Of a stretch of DNA of 64,000 bases, positions 51,561 to 63,331 are shown in pieces. The stretch is taken from the NCBI GenBank assembly GCA_943736015.1, contig OX031071.1:40860619-40924618 (forward strand). The letters are read 5' to 3'. Source of the stretch: Tridacna crocea. Its lineage: Eukaryota; Mollusca; Bivalvia; Cardiida; Cardiidae. The first letter of the stretch is position 1. The number at the start of each line of letters is the position of its first letter. The position numbers were made by a program, and so were the translations under genes. The notes beneath the pieces were generated by a model. That model was given only the letters and a program-made list of their open reading frames with translations, was not told the DNA's origin and made no database searches.

Positions 51561-52480
51561 GTTTCACACACTTTGAAATACGGATCATACAAATACGCAA
51601 TTACTGAATTCTTGAGTGTGCCTTTTCGGAGTCTGATCTAAATTTATATTGTTCACATGCAAACTTTAATTATTGGAAAAGGAAGCTTTAAAAACAGTAA
51701 AGCATCAGTTCTGATGATTCGTACGAGCAATCAGAGCTGCCGCTGTATTGTTTGTTGAACTTATCCTAGAAACAAACATGTTTGTAGTGACCTCGACACT
51801 CTGTAATTCGAATTCACAGATAACTCGAAATGTGAGTTGCAAGACGATGGAGTAAAAAATCAAACCTATTAAATAATAATAATTGTATTATTAATAATAA
51901 TAATAATAATAATGTATTTATCAAACATTAAAATGAATGAATTATAATAAGAAAATCTTACCTTTTTGTGATTGTTGTCGTTAACTTCGAAGTCTGTTTT
52001 CGATAAAAGCTTTTTTTTTTAAATGTTGATAGCTTGTGACGCTGTCAATTTCTTTTTTAAAAGTTGGTTACTTGTGATGGTGTCTGTGTCACTGCCACGA
52101 GAATCTGCTCGTATAGTGCGGAGACAGGGAGATATATAGAACCCAGGTGCGTGGTTGGTTAGAAAGTATCCAATCGTATTTGAACAAGTAAGAGACATGT
52201 AAGTGTTTGAGGCGTATTAAACCTTTATCTTGAAAATAGCTGTTGCATAAATGATTCGTACATAAACATTGAAACAAATGCATAAATGATTAGTACAGAA
52301 ACATTGAAACAAATGGAGAAGTTCCTTTCTGCGATTCTCTAAATTCCATCACGGTTTCTCTGAAGCAAAATACTTTGTATACTTTATGTACTTTGGTATT
52401 CTTACAAGGACTTGTAGTTAGACAAATCTATATGGTTATATGGTGTCTGGACAGAGAAATGAAGGGCACTGCCTTGATCT
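51561..52480. other. Non-coding spacer
   Basis: AAT microsatellite at about 51872-51911. Short doublet ATAAATGATT-GTACA-AAACATTGAAACAAATG near 52248-52310. No gene. Confidence 0.45.
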
Positions 52481-52708
52481 TTTACCCTTTCCCAAACAAG
52501 AAATTTTAGACTTTTCCAATTTAAAAGACTATGCAGACGACAATTTTAGATTTGGAGAAAATGGCATAACGTTCTCATAAAGAATAGAAAAAACTGTGGG
52601 AAAAGGAAAAATTGCTCGTCACGAGCAATTTCTCCTTTTCTCACAATGATTTCAAAAGACTTTCACTGCAGACACGTAAAAAACAGGGCTTGTTTGGGAA
52701 AAGGATAA
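52481..52708 (-). mobile_element. TTAA-family MITE with alternative core
   Basis: Ends TTTACCCTTTCCCAAACAAG and TTGTTTGGGAAAAGGATAA; both outer TTAA words are mutated. The centre AAAATTGCTCGTCACGAGCAATTT is the second core type, as at 48628-48856. Confidence 0.8.
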
Positions 52709-53209
52709 GAAAGGAAAACTGGAGAAAACGTTGCTGATGTGTTTAACTTTGCATTAGATGATCACGTGTTTCTATGAAGAAGGGATTTGAAAACATTGTG
52801 GGGTATGGAGAAAAAAATGAAAAACTGAAAAGTAACACTTACTCTATTTCTCCCCTTTTAAGGACCAATTATACAACACGAGATTATTTTTCTTTCTACT
52901 TTGTCGCTTTTTAATGTTTTCAGTTTGGAGAATTCTGACTTTTGCCCTCAGCTTAAACTTAAAACATACAGTAATTTATGGTCTAATAGACACATACGTT
53001 ATGGCCATCATCTTTCCTACCTGTTTAATAATAATGTCTCACACAGGATACACCGACTGACTAAAAAGTAAACTATTCTCTTAAGAGTCTTCTTCTTATT
53101 CTGATCTAGTTCAGAAATAGATTTAGTGACGAAACTGAAATCAGCATGTAGGACAAAATAAACAAATAAGACAGGATCTGATAGTTAGGCCAATCACAGT
53201 ATTGAAAGT
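52709..53209. other. Non-coding spacer
   Basis: Apart from a MITE-like word at about 52790 (GAAAACATTGTGGGGTATGG) I see nothing. Confidence 0.4.
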
Positions 53210-53400
53210 ATTGTAGAATTACAGAAATATTTCGAAAACATTGTGGTTAAAAAAAGGGAAAATGACGGTAACCAGCATGTTTTTTTCCTTTTACCAAATG
53301 GAAAAAGCATACCTAAAGCACAGAAATAAACATTAATGCTACAACTAATTTGTTGTCTGCAAACTTGTCTTCAATTTTGTCCTGTCCAACTTTCAGTTGT
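53210..53400 (+). mobile_element. Decayed TTAA MITE
   Basis: TTTCGAAAACATTGTGGTTAAAAAAAGGG, AAATGACGGTAACCAGCATG, TTTTTCCTTTTACCAAATGG, TTTGTTGTCTGCAAAC, CAATTTTGTCCTGTCC. Confidence 0.55.
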
Positions 53401-53570
53401 TTGAAAAATTGGGAAAAAGTTACAACGCCCCCAGCGCTCATCGAAGTAAAAAGAAAAAAAAAAAAAATGGTTAAACAAGGTGGATAGTGAAAATCAAAGA
53501 TCTGCATAAAACGTGCAGTCTGATCTTGATCTAGAGTTGCTTTAGAGTCAAAAAAGGTTTTAATTGTTTT

Positions 53571-53787
53571 TTAACCCTTTACCACACAATGTTGACTTTT
53601 AAACCATAGGAAAATAGGCCTTTTGAAACATTATAAGAAAATGCTGGTAATAAGCATTTCTTCTTTTTCCACAATGTTTTCTACCATACCATGCAACAAT
53701 TGCATCATATGAGCAATATTAAAATTGTCGTCTGCAAATGCTTTCAATTTGGACAAAGCTAAAATTTGTCGTCTTGTTAAGGATTAT
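53571..53787 (+). mobile_element. TTAA hairpin MITE
   Basis: TTAACCCTTTACCACACAAT start. Left arm shortened; core AAATGCTGGTAATAAGCATTTC; body TTGTCGTCTGCAAATGCTTTC; ends near TCGTCTTGTTAAGGATTATA with a mutated terminus. Confidence 0.8.
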
Positions 53788-55654
53788 ATCGTTCTCTCCT
53801 GACCATCCTAGGAGATTCCGTTTCCATATAAAACTCTCTGGTACCTAGAAATAGAACACGTGATTTTGATGTCGCATGTTGCATTGTAAACAAGACACTT
53901 GACCTAAATCATACATATCCGCTTTTCGTGCAAGCAGACGATGTGTCCCTTTCCTTCTTCTTTGAATCATATAGATGTTTTCAATTTGTAATTTTTTGAG
54001 ATACAACATAATTATTATAATAAGCAACACAATAGCAGAGTTTAACCCATTATCTTAATCATAATAATAATACATTGGTATGTGCAGCAAAACTTAAGAT
54101 GATTAATAGAGTTTATTTCAATAGTGCTCCTACATCTTATAATGCATTTCACTTGCAAACACTGAATACGTAGATTACAGAAGCATAGCATAGCAAGATT
54201 CGGCGATGTCAGTAGATCCTAAATCAGACTACATTTTGTCTGTCACTGGCAAAGACTACAGAGCCAGAAAATACAGGAAATGTTCTCCCGAGGACTAGTG
54301 TAGCATAACTTAGGATGTTTCAGCGGTATTAGCAGGTCCAAGATCAGACTACATGCCGTCCCTAAATCCTATTGAAGTCGTTTTTTACGGTAACAAAGTT
54401 TAAGTAAAACTCTGATAAATTGCGAATTTCAGAGGACCGCCAGATTTACCTCGCTGAAAGCATAATTTACTATGTTGATAGTGCAAACTTCGCTATCTTT
54501 TCTGACTCTTAGATAGATACATGTACATGCAGTATAACATCTTTTCAGCGAAAGAAATGTCCTGACATTTTTGTGTATGACCAGCACTGAAATATCGTTC
54601 GATTAACTAAAATTTATGTTTATTAATCGAACTTGTCCTATCATGCGGGGCTTTTTGGATTTTCGCTCGATGAAAAAAGTTTGCAAAGAATCGAAGAAAA
54701 TAAATGAAGTTTAACATTTATTGCCTAATTTCGTTGTGATTAGAACGTAACATGGTGGACAACCCGGGTAATATTCTGACAAATATTTCCGTAGTTAAAT
54801 AATACAGTGAATGTAAAGTCAATGAATTATTTAGCTGTGAACATTCTTTTGTTTTTATAGGTAATCCTCTTATATTCAAAACTGAAGCATAAATTGTCGT
54901 ATGCAGACCTTTTTTTTAGGCTGCTAGGATTTTAAAAGAAACAAACAGTCGAACGTATATTTCTGCTGACTACACAAAACATATGACACCACTGCCCGGG
55001 TGGTCTACAAACAACCATTACTAAACGCAAAAAGGCAGCATCTGCCAGTGTAAAGCAGGCATGATATTGACTTATTGCGTGGTCATTTTTGTGCAGATTT
55101 GGGGTCCACTTGCAACCAAGTATGAAATTCTTGGAGCAAAACAGTTGTAAGTGTGCACAATAAACACGTGCGGTACAACCTTCTTGCTTAGAAAAAAATG
55201 CGTGTTACTTCATACTGTAATCCAAGTTTTACTGCAAACATTTGTGTACCCTCTATAGGCATGCAGTTTTGTTGACAAATGGCTATTTCTACAGTTTTGG
55301 TTGTTCTAATTTACTCTGCAGATGGCAAAACGGTAGTTTTCAATGCCTTGGCGGATCGTGTAGATAGACTCAATAGAACGTGCAGTTTGGTCGGGATTTA
55401 AGCCATTCACTACTCTATCAGTACTTTGCTTTACAGCAGATATTTTTTAATTGATTTCTATTTTAGTCGGAACCGGACTTTGATTAGCCATATGCAAAAC
55501 TTCGCATATCAAAATTCGCTGTAACAATGTTTGTCATATAGGCTAATGGAGCATTTGGTCGGGGAATCAATTTCACTTTGTACAAACCGGAACCGGAAAA
55601 TCGTTAAAATATTCAACTAGACCAAAAACACATAAATATAACCTTTATCTTGCA
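53788..55654. other. Non-coding spacer
   Basis: No gene. An imperfect doublet of about 115 bp at 54185-54350 (TAGCATA..., CAGTAGATCC/CAGGTCC, AATCAGACTACAT/GATCAGACTACAT). A short inverted pair TTCGATTAA/TTAATCGAA at 54598-54631. Confidence 0.4.
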
Positions 55655-55800
55655 AAATCTGGAAGCTTGGTTGGCAGGTACAGAGCTTGAAACCTTGGGG
55701 TCGGTAGTTCGATATCGTAGCTCGACCATTTTTTTCTCCAAATATTGATTTTAAAAGTGCTTCTGAGGATTCTTAGAAGATTCTAGGGTGCACGGAAACC
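55655..55800 (+). mobile_element. tRNA-like SINE head
   Basis: GCTTGGTTGGCAGGTACAGAGC (A-box-like) and GGTCGGTAGTTCGATATCG (B-box-like). Confidence 0.4.
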
Positions 55801-56847
55801 TCTAACTGCCCCTGCCCACCACCCCGGGCTGGATCCGCCGATGAATATAAGGACCTCAGTCTTCCACTGATATTCAAGAGATATGATCACGGATTATTCT
55901 TCAAATTATGCCCATTGTAAGTTTGACGGAAAGTGGGCAAGATATAATCACGGAAAAATCTTCAATTTAAACCCATTGTTTGTGCCTGCAACTTTAGCAA
56001 GATCTTCAAACATGTATCCGGGTGAATATTTGATAAGCTTTACTTCCTTGAGAAGTCGTTACATATCTCTCTTAATTTACGTACTTTGATCCATTACCAA
56101 TATTGTAATTATACTCTCAATTATATTGAAAGTGAAGCTGTCGACTTTTGAAGAAAAATAAGATCACATTTTTTTTTTTTTTATTGCTCTGTGTTGAAGG
56201 AAAAATATGTTTTGAATTCCGGATGTCTTCATGGACATCATGTTATGTACACTTTTGGTTGTCTTCTTAGATATCCTTAACAAGGATCATCTAAATACAG
56301 CATATGAGGTAAAGATGGGGAATATTGTGATAAATCCGGGAAAGCTGCTTCACACATTTATCTGTAAGTGTCACTCACCGAAATTTACCACAAAGTATAT
56401 CTTGTAACAGGAATATATTGTTTTTCCTTACAGAGAAGCCAACGAAAAGGAGAGGGGGCATGTTAATTCGTGTTTAGAAACTGACGTCTTATAAAAAACT
56501 CGAAACTGCTGCTCGCTTGTCTTTATAACAAGACATTTTGCAATTTGAGACTTTTGCTTCATACCGCAGGTTTACTTCGTAACCGAGCAATTTGGAAAAC
56601 GCACTGAAAAGAGGTGTTCCTTTTTTATCTTTTTTTTTTTCCGCGATACTGAACTTAACGTTAGTTTATTCATATCTAGCAAAGTTTTTCTTTAAAGAGC
56701 TAAATGTACATGTAGATACAGAAATAATTTGAATTCATAGAATCTAACTCTCAGAAGCATCGGCAAAATAGACTTCTATATATTTCATGTAATATCAACA
56801 TATTACAAATATTTTGAACGTGTATGCTATGCTCTGTTTCGAAAAAT
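55801..56847. other. Non-coding spacer
   Basis: AT-rich. TGATCACGGATTATTCTTCAA and AATCACGGAAAAATCTTCAA form a short imperfect doublet at 55884-55960. No gene recognised. Confidence 0.4.
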
Positions 56848-57114
56848 GTAAATAAGCCATACTCTGGAAAAAGGAGGCTTAAGACATCTCCGTGATGTAT
56901 TATACCAAGCAAGACATCACGTAATTATAGATCTACAAAACCCATTTTATATAAAAACTGAACGGATCATGAGGTAGTTTGGCCCTTGGACATACAGAAA
57001 ATTCACCAATTACAAAAAGTTTCTACCCCAGTGAGCTTGGGAAGGCTGCATTGGCTAATATAGTTTGATTTTTTTTTAATGCGAGAAGCCCTCTTTTCAC
57101 GGAGCATGGTTGAA
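56848..57114 (+). mobile_element. AGCCATGCTCTG-type MITE, both ends present
   Basis: Left AATAAGCCATACTCTGGAAAAAGGAGGCTTAAGACATC; right GCGAGAAGCCCTCTTTTCACGGAGCATGGTT; these are inverted copies of about 30 bp. The interior has ACCAAGCAAGACATCACGTAAT, GGACATACAGAAAATTCACC and AAAAGTTTCTACCCC in the order of other copies. It is about 267 bp long with no ORF. A 47-bp direct doublet (AAAAGCTTTATAGACATC) follows at 57112-57202. Confidence 0.75.
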
Positions 57115-57253
57115 AAGCTTTATAGACATCTCATTTTAGACATGATACTAGATTTGAAAAGCTTTATAGACATCGTATTTTAGACATGATACTAGATTTG
57201 GAAAGTTTTACATCTTAAAATCTGAGCCCGAACACCGTAACAACTCGCCTTAT

Positions 57254-57723
57254 TTAACTCTTTACCAAACGACAAAATTTACGACTGGTCCAAATTGAAA
57301 GCATTTGCAGACGACGAAATAGATGTGACTGAAAAATTGAAATTTTGTCTGGGAAGGATAGAAAACATTGTGGAAAAAGGAGAAAATGCTGAATGCCAGC
57401 ATTTTTTCCTTTTCCCATAATGTTTTCAAAAGGCTTCTTTTTCAGGGTATTTAAAAGTCGGGATTGTGTGGCAGGAATAAAAATCAGACGACAAAATAAA
57501 TGTGACCGAAAAATTGAAATTTTGTCCTGAAAGGTTAGAAAATATTGTGGGAAAGTGAGAAAATGCTGGTAACCAATCCCGACTTTTAAATACCTTGACA
57601 AAGAAGCCCTTTAAAAACATTATGGGAAAAGGAATGCCAGAATTTTCTCCTTTTCTCACAATCTTTTTAAAAGGCTTCTTTCTCAGGGTCGTTAAAAGTC
57701 GGGATTGTCAGGCAAAGAGTTAA
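57254..57723 (-). mobile_element. Compound TTAA MITE (two or more copies fused)
   Basis: TTAA at 57254-57257 and 57720-57723. Inside are three hairpin half-cores (near 57386, 57560 and 57635) and two copies of GACGA[AC]AATA-ATGTGAC and AGTCGGGATTGT. The order suggests a first copy interrupted or recombined with a second, one part inverted (AACCAATCCCGACTTTTAAATACC). Confidence 0.8.
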
Positions 57724-59265
57724 AGCCCGGTGCCTCTGGAAGATCATTGAAATATGAGTGAAAAACAAGACGAATTTGTGACAACTGATAAATTAGTATC
57801 AATGTACAATCGCATAAATTGTTTCTGTTGATGTAAGACCGAGTAAAACTAACCTTTCCAACACAAACCAACATTAATTTTACTCAAGTGGAAGTCTTTT
57901 GGAATCTTGTAAAAATACACTTTTTGTTACAAATTACAAATAAGAGATAATGCACTAGCTTATGGTCTACTTAAATAAAAGTCATGCAGTAACAGGTTCA
58001 ACAAATATCCGTACCTACCGGATGATATATTGACAATATGAATCAACAGGACATGAAATACTTCCGCTACACACATATACATTATAACTTGTTTTTCAGT
58101 TGATTTAAACATGCTGGCCAGCAATGAAACTGACCAATCAAGATGCAATTTTATTTACACAAAGATATGATAATATACACAATAACACTTTTTTCCACAT
58201 TTGATTTACTTTAAAACCATCTCTCTCTCTTTCTCTTTCTCTCTCTCTGCTGTCTCAAACTCGGATTGTACTTGAAAACAATCTTCAGATTGGACCTAAA
58301 ATTTCACAGGCAATTATTTCTGAGGCACTCCGTCCAAACTGTTTATAATTATAATACCATAGGCGAGTTTTAGATATGGACTTCTCAGTTTTCACCCCAA
58401 CAAAACATTCGGTTATGTCTTAAAGCCTATATTTTTCCAAGTTCATGACCCATTTGACAAAATATGACCACCCATAATGATATGATGTAATTTCAAAAAT
58501 GGGATTTGATGAATATATGTTAATTACTATGTCAATCGGAAATAATACCCGTGCTTTTTCTGCGGGTCATACCATCTGTCTATTGTTCAGAAAGCCTCGA
58601 TAAGTGCTTATTATGACATTTTCGCATGGACCCTGCAGCCCAAATTTTATTTCCGATGTTTATTGAAATTTGTGCTAGTGGTATCCCTGATGGGGTCAGA
58701 TATGGGGCACTTAGGCGTACATTTCTAACAAAGTTTTTTTCGTCCTCCATTTCTAAAAATTGCATTGTCTGCTTTGTTTCAACGTAGACAATTTTTTGGG
58801 GAAGTGATTAGTCTAGAATTTTAGAAATTTAAGTCGCATGTATGACGATGATTTATAGGATCTGCCACATTTACTTTTGTCTGTTACCAACTTTTCTACT
58901 TCGAATTTACATTTAAAATACTCATTCATTTCTCGACAAAAGATATTAAAGATTTGAAACAATGTTTGCAACATCAAATGAACGAGCAAGAAGATAAGCA
59001 TACACTTTTATTATACTGCAAAGAAAAAAATCATGTATACCGGCTAAAGCTCATAAAAACAGTTTCCCTTTTGAGTGTCCCGTATACATTATTACACTTG
59101 AAACACAACATCCATAATGGCGGCATCCATGGATCACCAGACTGCACAATTATGCACCCAAGTGCACGATTTAGTAATACCAGTTCACAGTGACGTCAGT
59201 TTTCATTGAGTTGTGGCACCCAGAAGGGAATTTCTATTTCGCCAGCATACTCGATTCATAACATT
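57724..59265. other. Non-coding spacer
   Basis: CT microsatellite at 58219-58250. TTATTATACTGCAAAG at about 59008 recurs inverted at about 63912, just outside the long inverted pair. No gene recognised. Confidence 0.4.
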
Positions 59266-59800
59266 ATCACTGTGTTGTAAGCTGTACGGTATGAAATGTG
59301 TAGTCACTTCCAAGATGGCGGACTGTTTAAAAGGAGAAAGGTAGGTGTCACATTTTATCATCAATAACTTTTTTTCTTGAAACTTTCGAGTCATGATACT
59401 TATAATATATTGTGGAGGAATGATGTGGTAAGCCTCGGTGCTATATAGCAAAGAGTCAGTGCCATTATTCGTTACGTTATATCGGCGTAAACATTGCCAT
59501 TCGGTAAAATTTGAATTTGAAGTGAGGAACTTGCATCGTTTTTAGTAATAGAATGGAAAATCAGCCAATGCAGTGGACGACGGTTGTTGTTTCTGTAGGT
59601 ATTCAGCACGTGCATTCCAATGATAACGGTAATTTTTGTGAAATATGTCTAGAAAGACCCGAAAACACGTTTTTTGTTTATCGCTAATGCAGCGGTGTAG
59701 TCCACATCAACAATTTCACACACAGCGGTGTAGACACGTTGTTTTCTGAACGGTTTAGACACAGACATAAGCTTTATATCCTGTACGGTTTAGACATAAA
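59266..59800 (+). repeat. Left arm of a long inverted repeat
   Basis: ATCACTGTGTTGTAAGCTGTACGG at the outer end; then TAGTCACTTCCAAGATGGCG, GGTGTCACATTTTATCATCAATAAC, GAATGATGTGGT, CTATATAGCAAAGAGTCAGTGCC, TAATGCAGCGGTGTAGTCCACATC and GTACGGTTTAGACA. It is mirrored along its length at 63332-63867 with scattered mismatches. Confidence 0.9.
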
Positions 59801-60870
59801 ATTTTGACAGCATCTGTGGTCTAGACATGAACTGGAAAGACTTTCCTGCTTTAAAAAAAAAACTTTGGCTATCTTATATTTCAGTTGCACGACATTCGCG
59901 TTCTGCCAATGCCCATTTGGAGGAGATTTCGAAAGTGTTGTTCGACACTTCATGGAACAAAAATAGCACCAAAATAGCTTTTGGATATACAGTATTATTG
60001 CTTTCCTGTATATTCTAAAAGACATACTTATATCAAATAAGATGCCACGGGAATTATTCATGTTTTGAAAGTGTTTCACTAATCATCGACTGTCTTTCTA
60101 TCAAAATATGGAAAATTAAAATTTCTTTGGTACTTCGCGAACGGGCCTGCCTATTCACCAACCAGATGTAGTCCGAGGCCGAAAGAAACATTCGAAAAAC
60201 GATAAGAATAAATTTTAAAAAAAATTCTACGAGATAACTTATCTTAACGGGTAACATTCAATTTTATCAAATATAAATCCATGACCCTTATATTATGGAA
60301 TCAAACAGTACAGTGGTAAATGAAAATTGTGAATATCGATCACACGGAATTCCTTCTTTAGATTTTTCCTTTTAGGGTAAAAACAACGATTACGTAATTT
60401 TTACTCCAGTCCATCCTCTGTTAACCTACCGGTCATATTTTAATCGAACAGTGGCATAGAAAGTAAAATTTTAAAGAGGCCTTTATACTCATTTTAAAGA
60501 TGGCCCTTCAGATTTTGGGACGAAAATTTTACAAAAATGCAAAAAGGACCATCCTTATACACCCAAAGCCTTTTGATTTTCATTCATAAAACCCCAGTAG
60601 TCGAAAACCGTCCGACAACACGAAAAATTAGCGATTTACTACAGCCCAGGTTGACACAAACGGGAGACACGTTCTTTTCTTAGATGATCAATTCGCTCAT
60701 TTACATACAGGAATACACAGACGAAGTTTCAAACATAGCGTCCGAAGAAGACATTATGGAAATAATTATTACATGTTTGTTATGTAATGGAATTTAAGCG
60801 TTATGAGTCACGTGCCAGTCACTTGACATTCCCAAAATGCTTTATTGATTTTTGGCGCGAAATCTAAAAA

Positions 60871-61057
60871 TACCTTACCAGACGACAAAATAAAAGTCAA
60901 TAAAAATTTGAAATTTGTTTTGTGAATGGTAGAAAACATTGTGGGAAAAGGAGAAAATGCTGGTTACTAGAATTTTTTTTATCCTTTTCTCACAATGATT
61001 TCTACAGGCCTCTTTCTCAGGGTTGTCAAAAGTAGGGATTGTGTGGTAATGGGTTAA
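60871..61057 (-). mobile_element. TTAA hairpin MITE, 5' end deleted
   Basis: Begins ACCTTACCAGACGACAAAAT, which fuses the terminus directly to the GACGACAAAATAAAAG block (about 35 bp missing). Core AAAATGCTGGTTACTAGAAT; ends TGTGTGGTAATGGGTTAA. Confidence 0.82.
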
Positions 61058-61145
61058 GGGAACACCATCAAAAAAAGAATGTGTAATTTTATGAATCGTA
61101 ATTATTGATGATTTGTATTATTTTTTCATATGAATTTCAGTGATA

Positions 61146-61160
61146 TATATATATATATTT
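61146..61160. repeat. TA microsatellite
   Basis: Short run of TA repeats. Confidence 0.8.
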
Positions 61161-61197
61161 TAATTTGGTGAGATGTAAAAATTCTAAATACCCACCT

Positions 61198-61426
61198 TTA
61201 ACCCATTAGCACAAAATCCCTAATTTTTACGACCCTGAGAAAGAAGCCTTTAGAAAACATTGTGGAAAAAGGAGAAAATGCTGGTAACCAGCATTTTCTC
61301 CTTTTCCCACATTGGTTTCTATCCTTCACAAAACAAATTTCAAATTTTGAGTCCCATTCATTTTGTCCTCTACAAATACTTTCAATTTGGACCAGCCTAA
61401 AATATTATCGATTGGTAATGAGTTAA
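61198..61426 (+). mobile_element. TTAA hairpin MITE
   Basis: TTAACCCATTAGCACAAAAT start; GATTGGTAATGAGTTAA end; intact core AAAATGCTGGTAACCAGCATTTTC; TTAA at both ends. Confidence 0.9.
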
Positions 61427-62249
61427 GCCAATTTTAACTCACTTTGATTTTATCATAATACAGTCATTCTTATATCTTCATACCAAATATTGCGCCTGAT
61501 GGTCGATTACAATTGATAGAAAATGCATTTTGCTGAGTTGCGACCTTCCATCTAAACAGACTCGTCGTTTCCGTTTTTTGAATAGAAGATTTTTGATATC
61601 CGTTATTTACTCGGGTAAATTCGTATAATGATCATGCATTCTGTATCGTGACTGTATTTGACCTTCGCCCTGCGTATACTGAGGAAAACAAAAGAAAAAG
61701 TAGGTTTCTCTGTTGAAGCCTTGATTTTCAGACGGAGGTCGCGGCCTATATACAAGTTACACCGTATCCGACTCTAGGCGGAAAGCAACGATAAATTTCC
61801 GTGACGCACCGCCATTGTTTACAGCTTCGATCGTCAGCCAGTTTTCTTCAGACCAATGTTCAGATACCGAAGAAACCAGAGAAACACAAACCTCCGCGTT
61901 TCTTTTCTTCAGTTACACCATACATTTTGACCAGTAATTTATCCTTGTGTACACAAAAGACCGATTTTCTGTACCATGCTATTTTTTTATTGAAATTTAA
62001 CAGCGTTTCTGCTCACCGGCTGTAGACGGGCATCTTTAACTATATATTAAACAAACAGATACCAAGATACGAATCAGCGAAAGTATTTCAAACAACTCCG
62101 AAATAAAAATGATTGGCAAGTCCGGGATGGTTATTATCATACTAAGTAAATGATTGAAATTATGGCTGCCAGCATGCTGGCATTGGTTTATAATTGCACA
62201 AACATTCATTAGTAATTTCATAATTTATTTTTTCGTGATATAATATAGG

Positions 62250-62389
62250 GTTAATTCACGTTTTTGAGGTCGTTAACATTCGCAGAGGCCCGAAAAATGC
62301 TTTAACGCCCGAGTGCGAAGCACGAGGGTGTTTAAGTATTTTGAGGGCCTCTGCGAATGTTAACGACCGAAAAAAAAACGTGAATTAAC
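62250..62389. repeat. 140-nt palindrome with TTAA near both ends
   Basis: GTTAATTCACGTTTTTGAGG, TCGTTAACATTCGCAGAGGCCC, AAAATGCTTTAACGCC and CGAGTGC on the left face GCACGAG, GGTGTTTAAGTATTTT, GGGCCTCTGCGAATGTTAACGA and CGTGAATTAAC on the right, around GAA. Confidence 0.88.
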
Positions 62390-62391
62390 GC

Positions 62392-63101
62392 TATTATTGC
62401 ATAAAGTAAAGGTATTCTAACAATAATTTGCACAGATAGCAAAAATATTTCCATACAAATGCAAATAAGCTGTACGCAAATGGGTCAAAACCGGAAGTCG
62501 GCGAAGAAGTTTTTGTTACGATTAGGAAAGGGCCGTTAGTCCTGTATGCCAGTTTTGATTCTCTCGCTGTAAATACACTTTTATTGATTTTTAATACACA
62601 CTGGACTTATGTGGAGTAAACTTGCACACATTTTGACGATTACAACTAGGATGAATGCGTGGATATAAATTTCTGTAACTGAAGGCGACAGAGGGTTCGA
62701 TATACATCAAGCGAGGCGGACCGATCACGTTAAAAAGTGGGTGGGATGTAGCTGGTTTAGAGTACATTTCACGGGTGAATTTTTGTTCAGATCTCGATTA
62801 GACTGAGATTCTGTGCAAAGGTTTGTTTGTGGTGTACTAATATCATCAAAGACATGCCATGAAAAGGATCGAATATGGTACGAATTCCTACAGTTTGATG
62901 GTCGGAGTCTAGGGAAAATCTGACAAGGACAAACGTTGTTTACAAGGTAGGCCCGAATCGAGGATATTGATAGTACAAACCCGGGCGTTAACGGCGCGTG
63001 AATTTACTGATTAATACACGTTTTCTCCCGTTATCCGCCCGATTTTTACCCGTTAATACATGCTTATAACGGCCCGAAAAGGCACGTTTTATGCAATAAT
63101 A
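62392..63101. mobile_element. Candidate short TIR element
   Basis: TATTATTGCATAAA at 62392-62405 is repeated inverted as TTTATGCAATAATA at 63088-63101. The right part contains GGGCGTTAACGGCG, CCCGTTATCCGCCCG and AACGGCCCGAAAAGGCACG, in the style of the neighbouring palindrome. No ORF. The two may be halves of one element. Confidence 0.5.
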
Positions 63102-63331
63102 CTGATTATTACATAAATAATATCATAAATAATCTCTTGATGCACTCTTTTGTTCCCAACTATCTCCTTTCGTTCCACGATGATCCCTTGTCGGTTCCAG
63201 ACGGTTTCTTTGGAGGGTGTCGGTAATAAAGGAGACTGTCTCGAACTATTGGTGCCAATTTTCAGGATTCTAAATTAACGCCAAGTTACGTTATATTCAG
63301 AAAAGAATACAGTCATTTCAAGACCAAGCCA

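Noticed and set aside
61801..62025. Plus frame of 74 codons
   Set aside because: No ATG at its start, no domain, and it lies inside the long-TIR segment.
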